From Bacteroidota bacterium (GTDB taxonomy: Bacteria; Bacteroidota; Ignavibacteria; Tepidaquicellales; Tepidaquicellaceae), in contig JAFDZO010000017.1 in assembly GCA_018266845.1 (NCBI GenBank), positions 1,426 through 65,425 on the forward strand: a stretch of DNA of 64,000 nt. Direction: 5' to 3'. Under the pieces are notes generated by a model. It was not told where the DNA came from, searched no databases, and saw only the letters and a program-made list of their open reading frames with translations. Shown here piece by piece: positions 9,848 to 18,480 of the stretch. Position 1 is the stretch's first letter; every line of letters starts with the position of its first letter. Made by a program: the position numbers and the translations under genes.

Positions 9848-10371
9848 AAAAGCATGTACCAGTCTAATGCAATTTCATCTTTCTCGTTATCAGATGATTT
9901 GTACCTGAATAAATCAACTCCGCCTAAAGTAAAACCGAGCCGTTCATAAAACTTGGCTGCATTTACATTTATATCCTGAGTTTCAACCTGAAGCCCGATA
10001 CAGTTTTTTTCTTTAGCCCATTCAATTGCTTTTTCAATCAGCAGCTTGCCAAAACCTTTGCCTCTAAATTTTTCTGCGACCCTAATATCATTTATATAAC
10101 AGTACCCGCTCCAGTATTTCAACAAAATTATCTGCCCCGCAAGTTCATCTCCTTTAAAAAGAAAATATATTTTTTTGTTTTCATCAGTAATGTAAACAGA
10201 ATAATCTATTTCATCATACAAGTAATTCTTAGTTCTTCCCTGTACAGGAATAACATCATAAGAAAATTTACCGTTTGAGAAATTCAATTGGAGCCTCGAA
10301 CTGATTTCAAATGAAGAGTTAATAGTATTGATTAAATTTACATTGGAGTGTGATAGCTCTCGAATTGTCAT
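9844..10371 (-). CDS. GNAT family N-acetyltransferase
   Basis: 175 aa. The acetyl-CoA binding motif A is visible as RVAEKFRGKGFGKLLIEKAIEWA (Arg-Gly-Lys-Gly-Phe-Gly-Lys around residue 103). Motif B is NVNAAKFYERLGF (about 146-158). The first 60 residues are a variable substrate-binding part. Aminoglycoside-type or protein-modifying GNATs look alike, so the substrate cannot be assigned. The gene stands alone between the zinc-ribbon gene and the divergent paralogue pair. Confidence 0.85.
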   Translation of the reverse strand: MTIRELSHSNVNLINTINSSFEISSRLQLNFSNGKFSYDVIPVQGRTKNYLYDEIDYSVYITDENKKIYFLFKGDELAGQIILLKYWSGYCYINDIRVAEKFRGKGFGKLLIEKAIEWAKEKNCIGLQVETQDINVNAAKFYERLGFTLGGVDLFRYKSSDNEKDEIALDWYMLF

Positions 10372-10496
10372 TTCGTTTTTAGATAATTCTAATTCAATTA
10401 ATCAAAACAATATATGCACTAAATTTTTTCTTTATTTTTATGGGAGGTATGCTATATTCAATTAGTTTACATTTCCGGCTGTAAATTATATTCTGC

Positions 10497-11954
10497 ATGC
10501 ACAACAACATTGCAATAGAGCTTTTAAAGACATTTAGCAAGGAAGAATATAAAAAATTTGAGCTTTTCATAAACTCTCCTTTTTTTAACTCTAACAATAC
10601 CATCGTCAGACTATATTCGATAATAAAAAAATATGCTCCTGATTTCACTCACAAATCATTGGAGCGCGAAGCTATTTTTAAAAAGATTTTCCCGGGGAAA
10701 GAGTATAACGAACTCTCTCTCCGGTCACGGTTTTCCGAACTCTCTGACTTACTGCGAAGATATATGTCAATCGTTCAATTAGAGCAAAACCAGTTCGAGA
10801 TGAAATTCAATTTTTCCAAGCAGATGAATAGCAGAGGCAAATATAAAATAGCAGAGAAAACACTTCTTGAGCTTATAAATGAAAATATGAACAATGAAGC
10901 TGCGGGTCCACCGGTTTATCTTCAGAGGGCAGAGCTTGTAAACGAATTAATGGCATCTTACAGAGCAGATGAATACGGCAAAGATTCGTCCGCTAAACTG
11001 ATTGAACTTGGGGACGCGCTTATTAATTATTTTTATGGATATTTTTTTCAGATAGCAAACGACATGCTTTACAACGAAGAAATTTTTAAATACAAGCCCG
11101 ATTTCAACATAGTAAAAGAATACGTGAACGCTTTTGATTTTGATAAATTTCTTTCACGGCTTGAAAAGTTCAAATACGGAAACCAGCCTGTTCTTGAAAT
11201 ATATTACAGAATGTATATGTCCCGTTTAGATAAAGAAAATCCAGAGCACTTTTACAGGCTTAAGGAACTCACATTTATTCACTATGAAAAATTTGACCGA
11301 GTTGGGCTGTTCAATCTGTGGGTTTTTCTATCGAATGCCGTTACGGCAAATCTTCAGTTTATTGATACTAAATTTAATTATGAAATATTTGAGGTAAATA
11401 AATTTTTTGTAAATTTGAAACTTCTTCCGCTATACCCGGGAGGTTATTTTTTTCAAAGCACATTCGATAATATTTTTATAAATGCTATTTACTGCAAAGA
11501 AATTTCATACGCGGAAAATTTCGTTAAAAACAACATTGACCTGCTTCCCCCTGACCTCAAGGAAAACATGCAGTTTTATTGCAGCGCAATAATTGAATTG
11601 AAAAAGGAGAATTATCAAAAATCTCTCCATTACTTGAGCAGGTTGAAACTGAATGATATAGTTCTGAAAACAAGGGTGAGGATTTATTATTTTATAAATT
11701 ATTATGAAACAGATGCGGTTGAATCAGCGTTATCTCTTGTAGATTCATTTAAAAATTTTCTCCGCTCAAATAAAAAAATTCCAGACTATCTTATGCAGCG
11801 CGTTCAAAGCTCGCTTAGATATTGTGAATATTTGATAAATGCCAAAGCTAATGGCAAAAAACTTGATTATACTATATACAAAGAAGCTAAGGAAAACAAA
11901 TCAGGATATTGGAGTAAAGAATGGATTCTTGAAAAAATGCAGGAGTTGTTGTAA
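10497..11954 (+). CDS. Hypothetical protein, helical repeat-like (paralogue 1)
   Basis: 485 aa, not recognised as a named family. It begins MHNNIAIELLKTFSKEEYKKFELFINSPFF, a beginning I associate with unnamed Bacteroidota/Chlorobi proteins. The rest is predicted almost entirely helical, with spaced Tyr/Leu patterns such as YYRMYMSRLDKENPEHFYRLKEL that resemble TPR-like solenoids. It has no signal peptide or membrane helix and is probably cytoplasmic. The next gene is a clear paralogue aligned from residue 1 to the C-terminus (ending KEWILEKMQELL versus REWILEKMEEII), so this is a tandem duplication. It is spaced 18 bases from its copy and is presumably co-transcribed. Confidence 0.85.
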   Translation: MHNNIAIELLKTFSKEEYKKFELFINSPFFNSNNTIVRLYSIIKKYAPDFTHKSLEREAIFKKIFPGKEYNELSLRSRFSELSDLLRRYMSIVQLEQNQFEMKFNFSKQMNSRGKYKIAEKTLLELINENMNNEAAGPPVYLQRAELVNELMASYRADEYGKDSSAKLIELGDALINYFYGYFFQIANDMLYNEEIFKYKPDFNIVKEYVNAFDFDKFLSRLEKFKYGNQPVLEIYYRMYMSRLDKENPEHFYRLKELTFIHYEKFDRVGLFNLWVFLSNAVTANLQFIDTKFNYEIFEVNKFFVNLKLLPLYPGGYFFQSTFDNIFINAIYCKEISYAENFVKNNIDLLPPDLKENMQFYCSAIIELKKENYQKSLHYLSRLKLNDIVLKTRVRIYYFINYYETDAVESALSLVDSFKNFLRSNKKIPDYLMQRVQSSLRYCEYLINAKANGKKLDYTIYKEAKENKSGYWSKEWILEKMQELL

Positions 11955-11972
11955 CTTAATTTCGGGGGAAAC

Positions 11973-13424
11973 TTGCACAACAATATTGCTATAGAATTAT
12001 TAAAAACACTTTCAAAGTCAGAGCTTAAAAAATTTGAGCTTTTTCTGAAATCGCCCTATCACAATACAAATAAAAGTATAATTTTATTATTTGATTCTAT
12101 TAAAAAATTCGCGCCTGAATTTACAGATAAAGCTCTTCACAGAGAAAATCTCTTTAAAAAAATATATCCCGGAAAAGAATATAACGAGCTAAGTCTTCGC
12201 ACCAGAATGTCCGAACTGACAGAACTTCTAAGGAAGTTTTTTGCGCAGATTCACTTTGAAAAAAATGACTTCTCTCTAAAAATAAATCTTATAGAAGAGC
12301 TTACCGAAAAGTTTAAGTATAAAATTTCGGAGAAGTATATTCATGAGCAGCTTGAAGAAAATGCCAAGTCAAAAGATACAAGCGTTGCTGTTTATCATCA
12401 AAAGGTAGAGTTGTACAAAGCTTTATTCTATGTAAAACTGCATGAACGCGAATCGTATTTAGACCAGCTAATTCAACTGGGTGATGCGTTGATAAATTAT
12501 TTTTTCGGCTACTTTTCAAAAATAATAAACAATATATATGTACAGGAGGATAATTTAAATGAACACGAGAAATTCAACATTGTTAAACTGTTTATTGAAA
12601 AATTTGATAACGAAGGCTTCCTTGAAAAGCTGAAAGAAAATAATTACCCTGATTATCCTCATCTGGCAATTTACTATTATATGTATATGACAAGAATAGA
12701 TAAATACAATGACAAGCATTTTTACAAATTACGGGATTTAATTTTCGAGCATTATCACAAATTTGATAAATTGACCCAGACAAACTTGTGGGGATTTTGC
12801 GCAAATGCTGTTGCAGCATCATTGCAGCTTGTTGACAAAAAATATATTCATGAAGTTGTTGATGTGCATAAGTTTTTTTTAAAGCTAAAAATTATGCCGG
12901 TTCGCGAAGGAGAGTATTTCATATTTCAGCTATTCGATAATATTTTTATAATGTCTCTTTCGGCGGGAGAAATTCAGTTCGCAGAAGAATTTCTCAACGA
13001 GTATGGCGCGCATCTTAGCCCTGAAATTAAAGATAACCAGCTTTTAATTTACAATGCTATTTTAAGCTTATACAAAAAAGATTACAATGCCTCTATGGAA
13101 GTGCTGGGAAAAATTCAGCATAGCGACATAGTTGTGAAGATGAGAATAAGAATGCTTTATTTTATGAACTACTATGAAACAGAAGCTTTTGAAAGCGCTC
13201 TCTCGCTTCTTGATTCATTCAAGCACTTTTTATCCGAGAATAAAAAATTACCGGGTTATCTCGCAGAGGCGATTTCACTTGCAGTAAAATATTGTTCAAA
13301 GTTATTGACTGCAAAAATGAATAATAAAAAACTTGATTATGCAGTTTATAAAGAAGCCAAAGATTTGAAAGTAATTTATTCTAATCGTGAATGGATTTTA
13401 GAGAAAATGGAAGAGATTATATAA
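11973..13424 (+). CDS. Hypothetical protein, helical repeat-like (paralogue 2)
   Basis: 483 aa, paralogue of the preceding gene. The start is TTG, supported by a GGGGGAA ribosome-binding site 5 bases upstream and by the N-terminal sequence HNNIAIELLKT, identical to that of its neighbour. Conserved blocks between the pair include FKKIFPGKEYNELSLRSR-like (about 60-77), LGDALINYFFGYF (about 170-182), YYMYMTRIDK and the C-terminal KKLDYAVYKEAK. The function is unknown; a solenoid scaffold is an inference from helical periodicity only. The downstream toroid gene begins about 20 bases after the stop. Confidence 0.85.
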   Translation: MHNNIAIELLKTLSKSELKKFELFLKSPYHNTNKSIILLFDSIKKFAPEFTDKALHRENLFKKIYPGKEYNELSLRTRMSELTELLRKFFAQIHFEKNDFSLKINLIEELTEKFKYKISEKYIHEQLEENAKSKDTSVAVYHQKVELYKALFYVKLHERESYLDQLIQLGDALINYFFGYFSKIINNIYVQEDNLNEHEKFNIVKLFIEKFDNEGFLEKLKENNYPDYPHLAIYYYMYMTRIDKYNDKHFYKLRDLIFEHYHKFDKLTQTNLWGFCANAVAASLQLVDKKYIHEVVDVHKFFLKLKIMPVREGEYFIFQLFDNIFIMSLSAGEIQFAEEFLNEYGAHLSPEIKDNQLLIYNAILSLYKKDYNASMEVLGKIQHSDIVVKMRIRMLYFMNYYETEAFESALSLLDSFKHFLSENKKLPGYLAEAISLAVKYCSKLLTAKMNNKKLDYAVYKEAKDLKVIYSNREWILEKMEEII

Positions 13425-13444
13425 TTACTCATAAAAATTCAGCA

Positions 13445-14467
13445 ATGAAATACACTAAAGCTATCAATGTTCTTCTTAAATCGGAAATTCCGTCAGTAAG
13501 ATGGAAGGTATTGGCAAATGTGCTTGAAGAAGATGCAGATTCGGCAAAAATGAAATCTTTGCAAAAAGAAATAAAAAATTCTCATCTTGTAAAATCCCTT
13601 TTAATTAACCAAAACCAAAAAGGGGAAATTGTTAGCTCCGGGGATATTTACGACAAATGGCAAGGAGGGCATTGGGTGCTCGCATCTCTTGCAGATTTAG
13701 GTTATCCTTCCGGTGAAAAAGAAATAAAGACAGCGGTAAAACAACTCCTCGTGTTTTGGTTAAATGAATTCTACAAAAAAGAATTTATTGCAAAGTCGAA
13801 AGCCGATGCGCGCAAAAAATATGGTGTGCCGATATTAAACGGCAGATACAGGCGCTGCTGCTCCCAGCAGGGAAACGCATTATATTCAGCTTTGAAACTG
13901 GGATTTAAAGAAGATGACCGCGTTCACGAGCTTAAAAAGCTTCTATTAAAATGGCAATGGCCCGATGGAGGTTGGAACTGCGATAAAAATCCCGATGCAG
14001 ATACTTCTTCGTTTATGGAATCTCTTATTCCTATGCGCTCTTTAATTTTATATTCGCAAACTTTTAAGGATAAGATTGCAGAAGAGGCATCAAAGAAAGC
14101 TGCGGAAGTTTTCCTTATTAGAAAATTGTTTAAAGAAAAATCAACGGGAAAAATAATTAACAGAGAATTTCCTCTGCTTCACTATCCGTTATACTGGCAT
14201 TATGATATTCTCGGATGCCTGAAGGTTCTTGCAGAAGGAAATTTTATCTGCGATAAAAGATGCAGTGAAGCGCTGGATTTATTGGAAGGTAAGCAATTAG
14301 AGGATGGGGGTTTTCCCGCTGAAAGTAAATACTACACAAAGGTTTCAAATCAAATTTCTCTCGGCGCAGATTACATAAACTGGGGCGGCACAAGCAAAAA
14401 GAAAATGAACGAATGGGTAACTGCCGATGCATTATTTGTTTTAAAGAAAGCGGGAAGATTGAATTAA
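13445..14467 (+). CDS. Alpha/alpha-toroid (prenyltransferase/squalene-oxidase-like) protein
   Basis: About 340 aa. Repeats such as KWQWPDGGWNCDKNPDADTSSF (about 178-199) and KQLEDGGFPAE (about 293-303) carry the QxxDGGW-type motif of terpenoid cyclase or protein prenyltransferase toroids. The catalytic DxDD of true cyclases is not visible, so an enzymatic role is doubtful. I chose the ATG at 13445: the upstream ATG at 13391 lies inside the preceding gene and would add 18 residues without family character. The stop overlaps that of the convergent neuB-like gene by 4 bases. Confidence 0.8.
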   Translation: MKYTKAINVLLKSEIPSVRWKVLANVLEEDADSAKMKSLQKEIKNSHLVKSLLINQNQKGEIVSSGDIYDKWQGGHWVLASLADLGYPSGEKEIKTAVKQLLVFWLNEFYKKEFIAKSKADARKKYGVPILNGRYRRCCSQQGNALYSALKLGFKEDDRVHELKKLLLKWQWPDGGWNCDKNPDADTSSFMESLIPMRSLILYSQTFKDKIAEEASKKAAEVFLIRKLFKEKSTGKIINREFPLLHYPLYWHYDILGCLKVLAEGNFICDKRCSEALDLLEGKQLEDGGFPAESKYYTKVSNQISLGADYINWGGTSKKKMNEWVTADALFVLKKAGRLN

Positions 14468-15336
14468 GAAACCCTTCTTAATTTTTTCCTCGGAGCTAAT
14501 TCCGAATCATAAAGTTTTTTCACTCCGTCTCCTAAACACATTTCTATATCTCTTATATTTTCTACAAGTCTGTGAAAGCCGCCGACTTCTACTGAAGCTG
14601 CCTGGTCTGTTCCCCACATTGCCCTGTCTAATGTAATATGTCTTTCTACAAATGTTGCGCCGATTGAAACCGCCGCCCAAGTGGGAGCAAGCCCTGTCTC
14701 ATGCCCGGAGTAACCTATCGGAACATCGGGATACATTTTTTTTAATGTTGATATACAATTTATATTCAGCTCTTCCAGCTTACAAGGGTATGTTGATGTT
14801 GCATGCGCAATCATTAAATTTTCTCTGCCGATTGCATCAACAGCTGCCTTAATCTCATCAACCGTTGACATACCCGTAGAAATCATTAAAGGTCTGCCTG
14901 TAGCTTTTTTCTTTTTTAACAAACTTATATCCGTAAGCGATGCCGAAGCTGCTTTATATAAAGGCGGATTAAACTGCTCCATAAAATCTACTGACTCCTC
15001 ATCCCAGCACGAAGCAAACCAGAAAATATCTTTCTCTTTGCAGTAGTCATCAATTATTTTATAGCCGTCATAGGTAAATTCAACTTTGTGCCTGTAATCA
15101 ATATAAGTCATTCTTCCCCACGGAGTATCGCGCTCTATATTCCATTGGTCTTTCGGTACACAAAGTTCCGGCGTTCTCTTCTGAAATTTTACAGCATCGC
15201 ATCCTGCTGCTTTTGCGCCGTCAATTAATTTCTTCGCATTATCAATAGAGCCGTTATGATTAATTCCTATCTCTGCAATTACAAAAACTTTTTCGCCATC
15301 GCCGATATATCTGTTACCAACTTTTACTTTTGCCAT
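14464..15336 (-). CDS. N-acetylneuraminate synthase family protein (NeuB-like)
   Basis: 290 aa. The NeuB/SpsE TIM barrel is recognisable: VIAEIGINHNG (about 19-29), DAVKFQKRTPE (about 47-57), MISTGMST, HATSTYPC and IGYSGHETG (about 210-218). Family members condense phosphoenolpyruvate with an N-acylhexosamine to give a nonulosonic acid. The C-terminal antifreeze-like (SAF) domain of canonical NeuB, which makes those proteins about 350 aa, is absent, as the protein stops at KKLRRVS. Last gene of a seven-gene minus-strand operon with a cytidylyltransferase and split transketolase. It probably makes a sialic-acid-like sugar for surface glycans; the exact product is unknown. Confidence 0.88.
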   Translation of the reverse strand: MAKVKVGNRYIGDGEKVFVIAEIGINHNGSIDNAKKLIDGAKAAGCDAVKFQKRTPELCVPKDQWNIERDTPWGRMTYIDYRHKVEFTYDGYKIIDDYCKEKDIFWFASCWDEESVDFMEQFNPPLYKAASASLTDISLLKKKKATGRPLMISTGMSTVDEIKAAVDAIGRENLMIAHATSTYPCKLEELNINCISTLKKMYPDVPIGYSGHETGLAPTWAAVSIGATFVERHITLDRAMWGTDQAASVEVGGFHRLVENIRDIEMCLGDGVKKLYDSELAPRKKLRRVS

Positions 15337-15379
15337 ATTTGTTTTTGAAATTTAAATCTTTTTAATTTTTTTAAAATTA

Positions 15380-16186
15380 CTACCATGCCGTCCAGCCGCC
15401 ATCAACAACTAAGTTTGCGCCCGTCATATATGATGAAGCATCGGAAGCAAGAAATACAACTGCGCCTTTGTAATCTGTTGGCGCTGCCATTCTGCCAAGA
15501 GGAGTTCTCTTAGAATAATTTTTTATAAAAAATTCATTCTGCGAATTTTCCACTCCGCCCGGAGTTAACGTATTCACTCTTACGCCTTTATTTCCCCAAT
15601 ATGCAGCAAGAAATTTTGTAAATGAAATGACCGCTCCTTTTGTTGCGGGATAAGCCGGCGACTTATAAAACGTCTGCTCAGCTTTTTCATTCTGATACAA
15701 CGATTGGTCAGGCGCAACCATTCCATAAGTTGAAGCAACATTTATTATGCTTCCATAATTTTTCTTTGCCATTTCAGTCCCTATTATCTGCGAACACAAA
15801 AACATTCCTGTAACATTCACCTCAAGTGATTTCTTCCACATCTCAAGCGGATAGTTTTCAAACATGGACTGCTCCAATGCAGCTAACGGATTTTCAAACA
15901 TATCGTTAATAGCCGCGTTATTTACAAGCACATCTATCTTACCAAATTTATTTAGAACTATATCTCTTAAATTTTTTAATGAATCAGAGTCAGTAATATC
16001 TACTCCAACTCCTACCGAATCACCCGGTAAATTTTTCGCGAACTCCTCACATCCTCCTTCGTTCAAATCGCATGCAACTACATTTGCGCCCGCCTCTGCA
16101 AGTGCAAAACAATGGTTTTTCCCTATTAGCCCCAGCGCGCCGGTTACAATTGCAGTTTTATTTTTTAATGAAAATAAATCGCTCAT
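15380..16186 (-). CDS. SDR family oxidoreductase (PtmA-like)
   Basis: 268 aa short-chain dehydrogenase. The Rossmann motif TGALGLIG (about 16-23), NNAAIND (about 90), the active-site Ser in INVASTYG and the YPATK pair (Tyr about 178) are all present, so it should be a competent NAD(P)-dependent enzyme. The C-terminal YMTGANLVVDGGWTAW is typical of the family. Its start overlaps the stop of the aminotransferase gene by 4 bases, indicating coupled translation. Related SDRs occur in flagellin and surface glycan (Ptm) loci, which fits the nonulosonic-acid context. Confidence 0.88.
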   Translation of the reverse strand: MSDLFSLKNKTAIVTGALGLIGKNHCFALAEAGANVVACDLNEGGCEEFAKNLPGDSVGVGVDITDSDSLKNLRDIVLNKFGKIDVLVNNAAINDMFENPLAALEQSMFENYPLEMWKKSLEVNVTGMFLCSQIIGTEMAKKNYGSIINVASTYGMVAPDQSLYQNEKAEQTFYKSPAYPATKGAVISFTKFLAAYWGNKGVRVNTLTPGGVENSQNEFFIKNYSKRTPLGRMAAPTDYKGAVVFLASDASSYMTGANLVVDGGWTAW

Positions 16187-17523
16187 TTATTTTTCGGTTT
16201 CATGTTAAAGTTAGTTGTCTTCCTGAATACAGGTTCAACAGGCTCGCCTTTTAAAAACTCTGCAACATTTTTTTCATCTACTGCTTTTTTCAAAATCGGA
16301 AGAACTTCCCTATATGCCTTCAGTGTATATTCTATGTCTTCATCTGTATGGGACAGACACATGTTATGAAATCCTCCCCATAATACTCCGCGCTTAATCA
16401 TCTCCTGCTGAACGAGTGATTTCATTTCAAGCGGATTACATCCTGAAACATCTCCGTTGAACGTCATTATCGTTCGGCAGTTATATCCGCCGCATGAAGT
16501 ATAGTTCATGCCAATCTCTTGCGCAATTTGGTTATAACCGTCTTTCAATTTCTTTCCCTGCCTGTCTAAAACTTCGGGAAGATTTTTTTCTATAATTTCA
16601 TTCAACGTTGCTTTTGTTGCAGCAAGTGAAAGAGCTTCACCGCCGAAAGTTGTAAAAAAGAAAACATCTTTTTCCAGCAGCTTCATTACATCGGTTCTTC
16701 CTGTTAAAATTGAAATCGGCATTCCGTTAGCAACTGCTTTTGAAAAGCATGCTAAGTCAGCGCGTACATTGAAATATTCCTGCGCGCCTCCTTTTGCGAT
16801 TCTGAATCCCGTCCACATCTCATCAAAAATCAAAAGCGTTCCGTATTCATCGCAGACTTTTCTTAGTTCCTGCAAAAAATTATTTTTCTCTAAATCAAAA
16901 ACAAACGGCTCAAGTATTACGCATGCGGTATCTTTATCAATTGAATCTTTTACCGATTCAATATCATTATAGCTGATTGTATATGTTAAATCTTTAACGG
17001 CTTCCGGTATGCCTTTGTTCCTGTCAGTTACCGAAATATACCAGTCATGCCAGCCGTGGTAACCGCAGCATAAAACTTTTTCTCTTCCTGTAAATGCTCT
17101 TGCTAGGCGGACTGCAGCCGTGGTAATATCGCATCCTGTTTTTGAGTAGCGGACGTTTTCTGTATTCGGCACAACCGATTTCACAAGCTCTGCAACTTCA
17201 ACTTCCAGCGGGTGCATCATAGAAAATGTAATGCCGTCTTCAAGCTGCTGCTTAATTGCATTATCAACTTTATCATAGCAATAGCCCAGTGAAATAGGAC
17301 CGATACCCATATTGTAATCAATATACTCGTTGCCGTCAACATCCCATACATGAGAACCTTTTCCTTTTACAAGATATTTCGGCGCAACACCTTTTATCCA
17401 TTGACCGGGACCTTTAGCAAGTGTCTGCGTATGCGCAGGAATTAATCCTTCGCTTCTCGAAAAAATTTCATTTGATTTGGTTATATCAGGATAGTTAGAA
17501 TTGAACTCTACTTTGTTTGGCAT
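16183..17523 (-). CDS. Class III PLP-dependent aminotransferase (glutamate-1-semialdehyde aminomutase-like)
   Basis: 446 aa. The fold type I class III signature is clear: GSHVWDVDGNEYIDYNMGIG (about 56-75), GYHGWHDWY (about 153-161), LLIFDEMWTGFRIAKGG (Asp that contacts the PLP ring nitrogen) and CFSKAVANGMP with the Schiff-base Lys (about 262). It resembles HemL. The genomic position, between transketolase and SDR genes of a sugar operon, argues for sugar or ketose transamination and against haem synthesis. It probably installs or shifts the amino group on the nonulosonic acid precursor, which is an inference. Confidence 0.88.
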   Translation of the reverse strand: MPNKVEFNSNYPDITKSNEIFSRSEGLIPAHTQTLAKGPGQWIKGVAPKYLVKGKGSHVWDVDGNEYIDYNMGIGPISLGYCYDKVDNAIKQQLEDGITFSMMHPLEVEVAELVKSVVPNTENVRYSKTGCDITTAAVRLARAFTGREKVLCCGYHGWHDWYISVTDRNKGIPEAVKDLTYTISYNDIESVKDSIDKDTACVILEPFVFDLEKNNFLQELRKVCDEYGTLLIFDEMWTGFRIAKGGAQEYFNVRADLACFSKAVANGMPISILTGRTDVMKLLEKDVFFFTTFGGEALSLAATKATLNEIIEKNLPEVLDRQGKKLKDGYNQIAQEIGMNYTSCGGYNCRTIMTFNGDVSGCNPLEMKSLVQQEMIKRGVLWGGFHNMCLSHTDEDIEYTLKAYREVLPILKKAVDEKNVAEFLKGEPVEPVFRKTTNFNMKPKNK

Positions 17524-17565
17524 AATTTATTCTAAAGAATTTAATATTCTAATGTTTTCAAATTG

Positions 17566-18462
17566 TTAAAAATTTTTTAAAATTTTTTCGGCAATTTGTC
17601 TGCCGGTAAATCCTTCATATTCAAGAAGATCATTCATCAATACAGGCTTGAACCATTTATTATCCATCGCAAACGGAAGAACCTTGGCAGTGATTTGATT
17701 TCGTAAAAATATTTCTGCGATAATCGAATACAATCCTCCTGATAAAAAATGATCTTCAACTGTTGCAATTATTTTACATTCTCTCGCAGCATTTAAAATC
17801 TGCTCTTCATCTATCGGCTTCGGAGTTCTGACATTAATTAATCTTACAGATTTTCCCTGCTCTTCCAGAATCCTTTTTGCTTCAACTGCCTGCGCAAGCA
17901 AAACTCCGTAAACTAAAATTGCTACGTCAGTGCCTTCTGAAATTACTTCCGCTTTTCCGATTTCAAAATTTTTATTGTGAGATATTGCAGGCTTAGAATT
18001 ATTGTAGCGGATATAAAAAGCTCTGTCATCTTTCAAAACTGTTTCAAGACCAAGAAGCATATCTTCTTCATCTGCCGGACACCAGACATTTATGTTCGGA
18101 ATGCCTCTCATCAAAGATACATCTTCAATTGACTGGTGAGTTGCGCCGTTGCCGTCGGATAAAAATCCGGGGAAGCCGCCTACAATTTTTACGTTCAAAT
18201 TTCCAATGCCTACATCAGTTCTTATAAATTCAAAAGCTCTCATAGTTAAGAAAGTTGCAAGAGCATGAATAACGGGAATGCGCCCTCTTAGCGCAAGCCC
18301 AGCGGCAGAGCCGACAAGTGTCTGCTCCGTAATTCCTGTATCTATAAATCTGTCGCCTATCTGATTCGGAAGATTTCTTATTGCTGCGCGGTTTTCAGCC
18401 GTCATTACAATAAATCTTTCATCTTCTTCTACTAATTTTTTTAAAATTTCTTCGTATGTCAT
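17566..18462 (-). CDS. Transketolase, C-terminal (Pyr plus C-terminal) subunit
   Basis: 298 aa, the pyrimidine-binding and C-terminal domains of a split transketolase. IDTGITEQTLVGSAAGLALRG (about 40-60) contains the conserved Glu that activates thiamine diphosphate. GGFPGFLSDGNGATHQSIED (about 94-113) is the typical substrate-side motif. The partner half is encoded at 20620-21477, separated by a histidine kinase gene. Together they should transfer a two-carbon ketol unit. In this operon they probably build the carbon skeleton used by the NeuB-like synthase, which is an inference. Confidence 0.9.
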   Translation of the reverse strand: MTYEEILKKLVEEDERFIVMTAENRAAIRNLPNQIGDRFIDTGITEQTLVGSAAGLALRGRIPVIHALATFLTMRAFEFIRTDVGIGNLNVKIVGGFPGFLSDGNGATHQSIEDVSLMRGIPNINVWCPADEEDMLLGLETVLKDDRAFYIRYNNSKPAISHNKNFEIGKAEVISEGTDVAILVYGVLLAQAVEAKRILEEQGKSVRLINVRTPKPIDEEQILNAARECKIIATVEDHFLSGGLYSIIAEIFLRNQITAKVLPFAMDNKWFKPVLMNDLLEYEGFTGRQIAEKILKNF

Positions 18463-18480
18463 TTATAATTATAAAGTATT

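Noticed and set aside
13391-13444. Upstream ATG for the toroid protein
   Set aside because: It lies inside the preceding paralogue gene; the ATG at 13445 after its stop is more plausible.
16183-17523. Haem biosynthesis glutamate-1-semialdehyde aminomutase (hemL)
   Set aside because: The fold is the same, but it is embedded in a sugar operon with no other hem gene, and the family has many sugar aminotransferase members.
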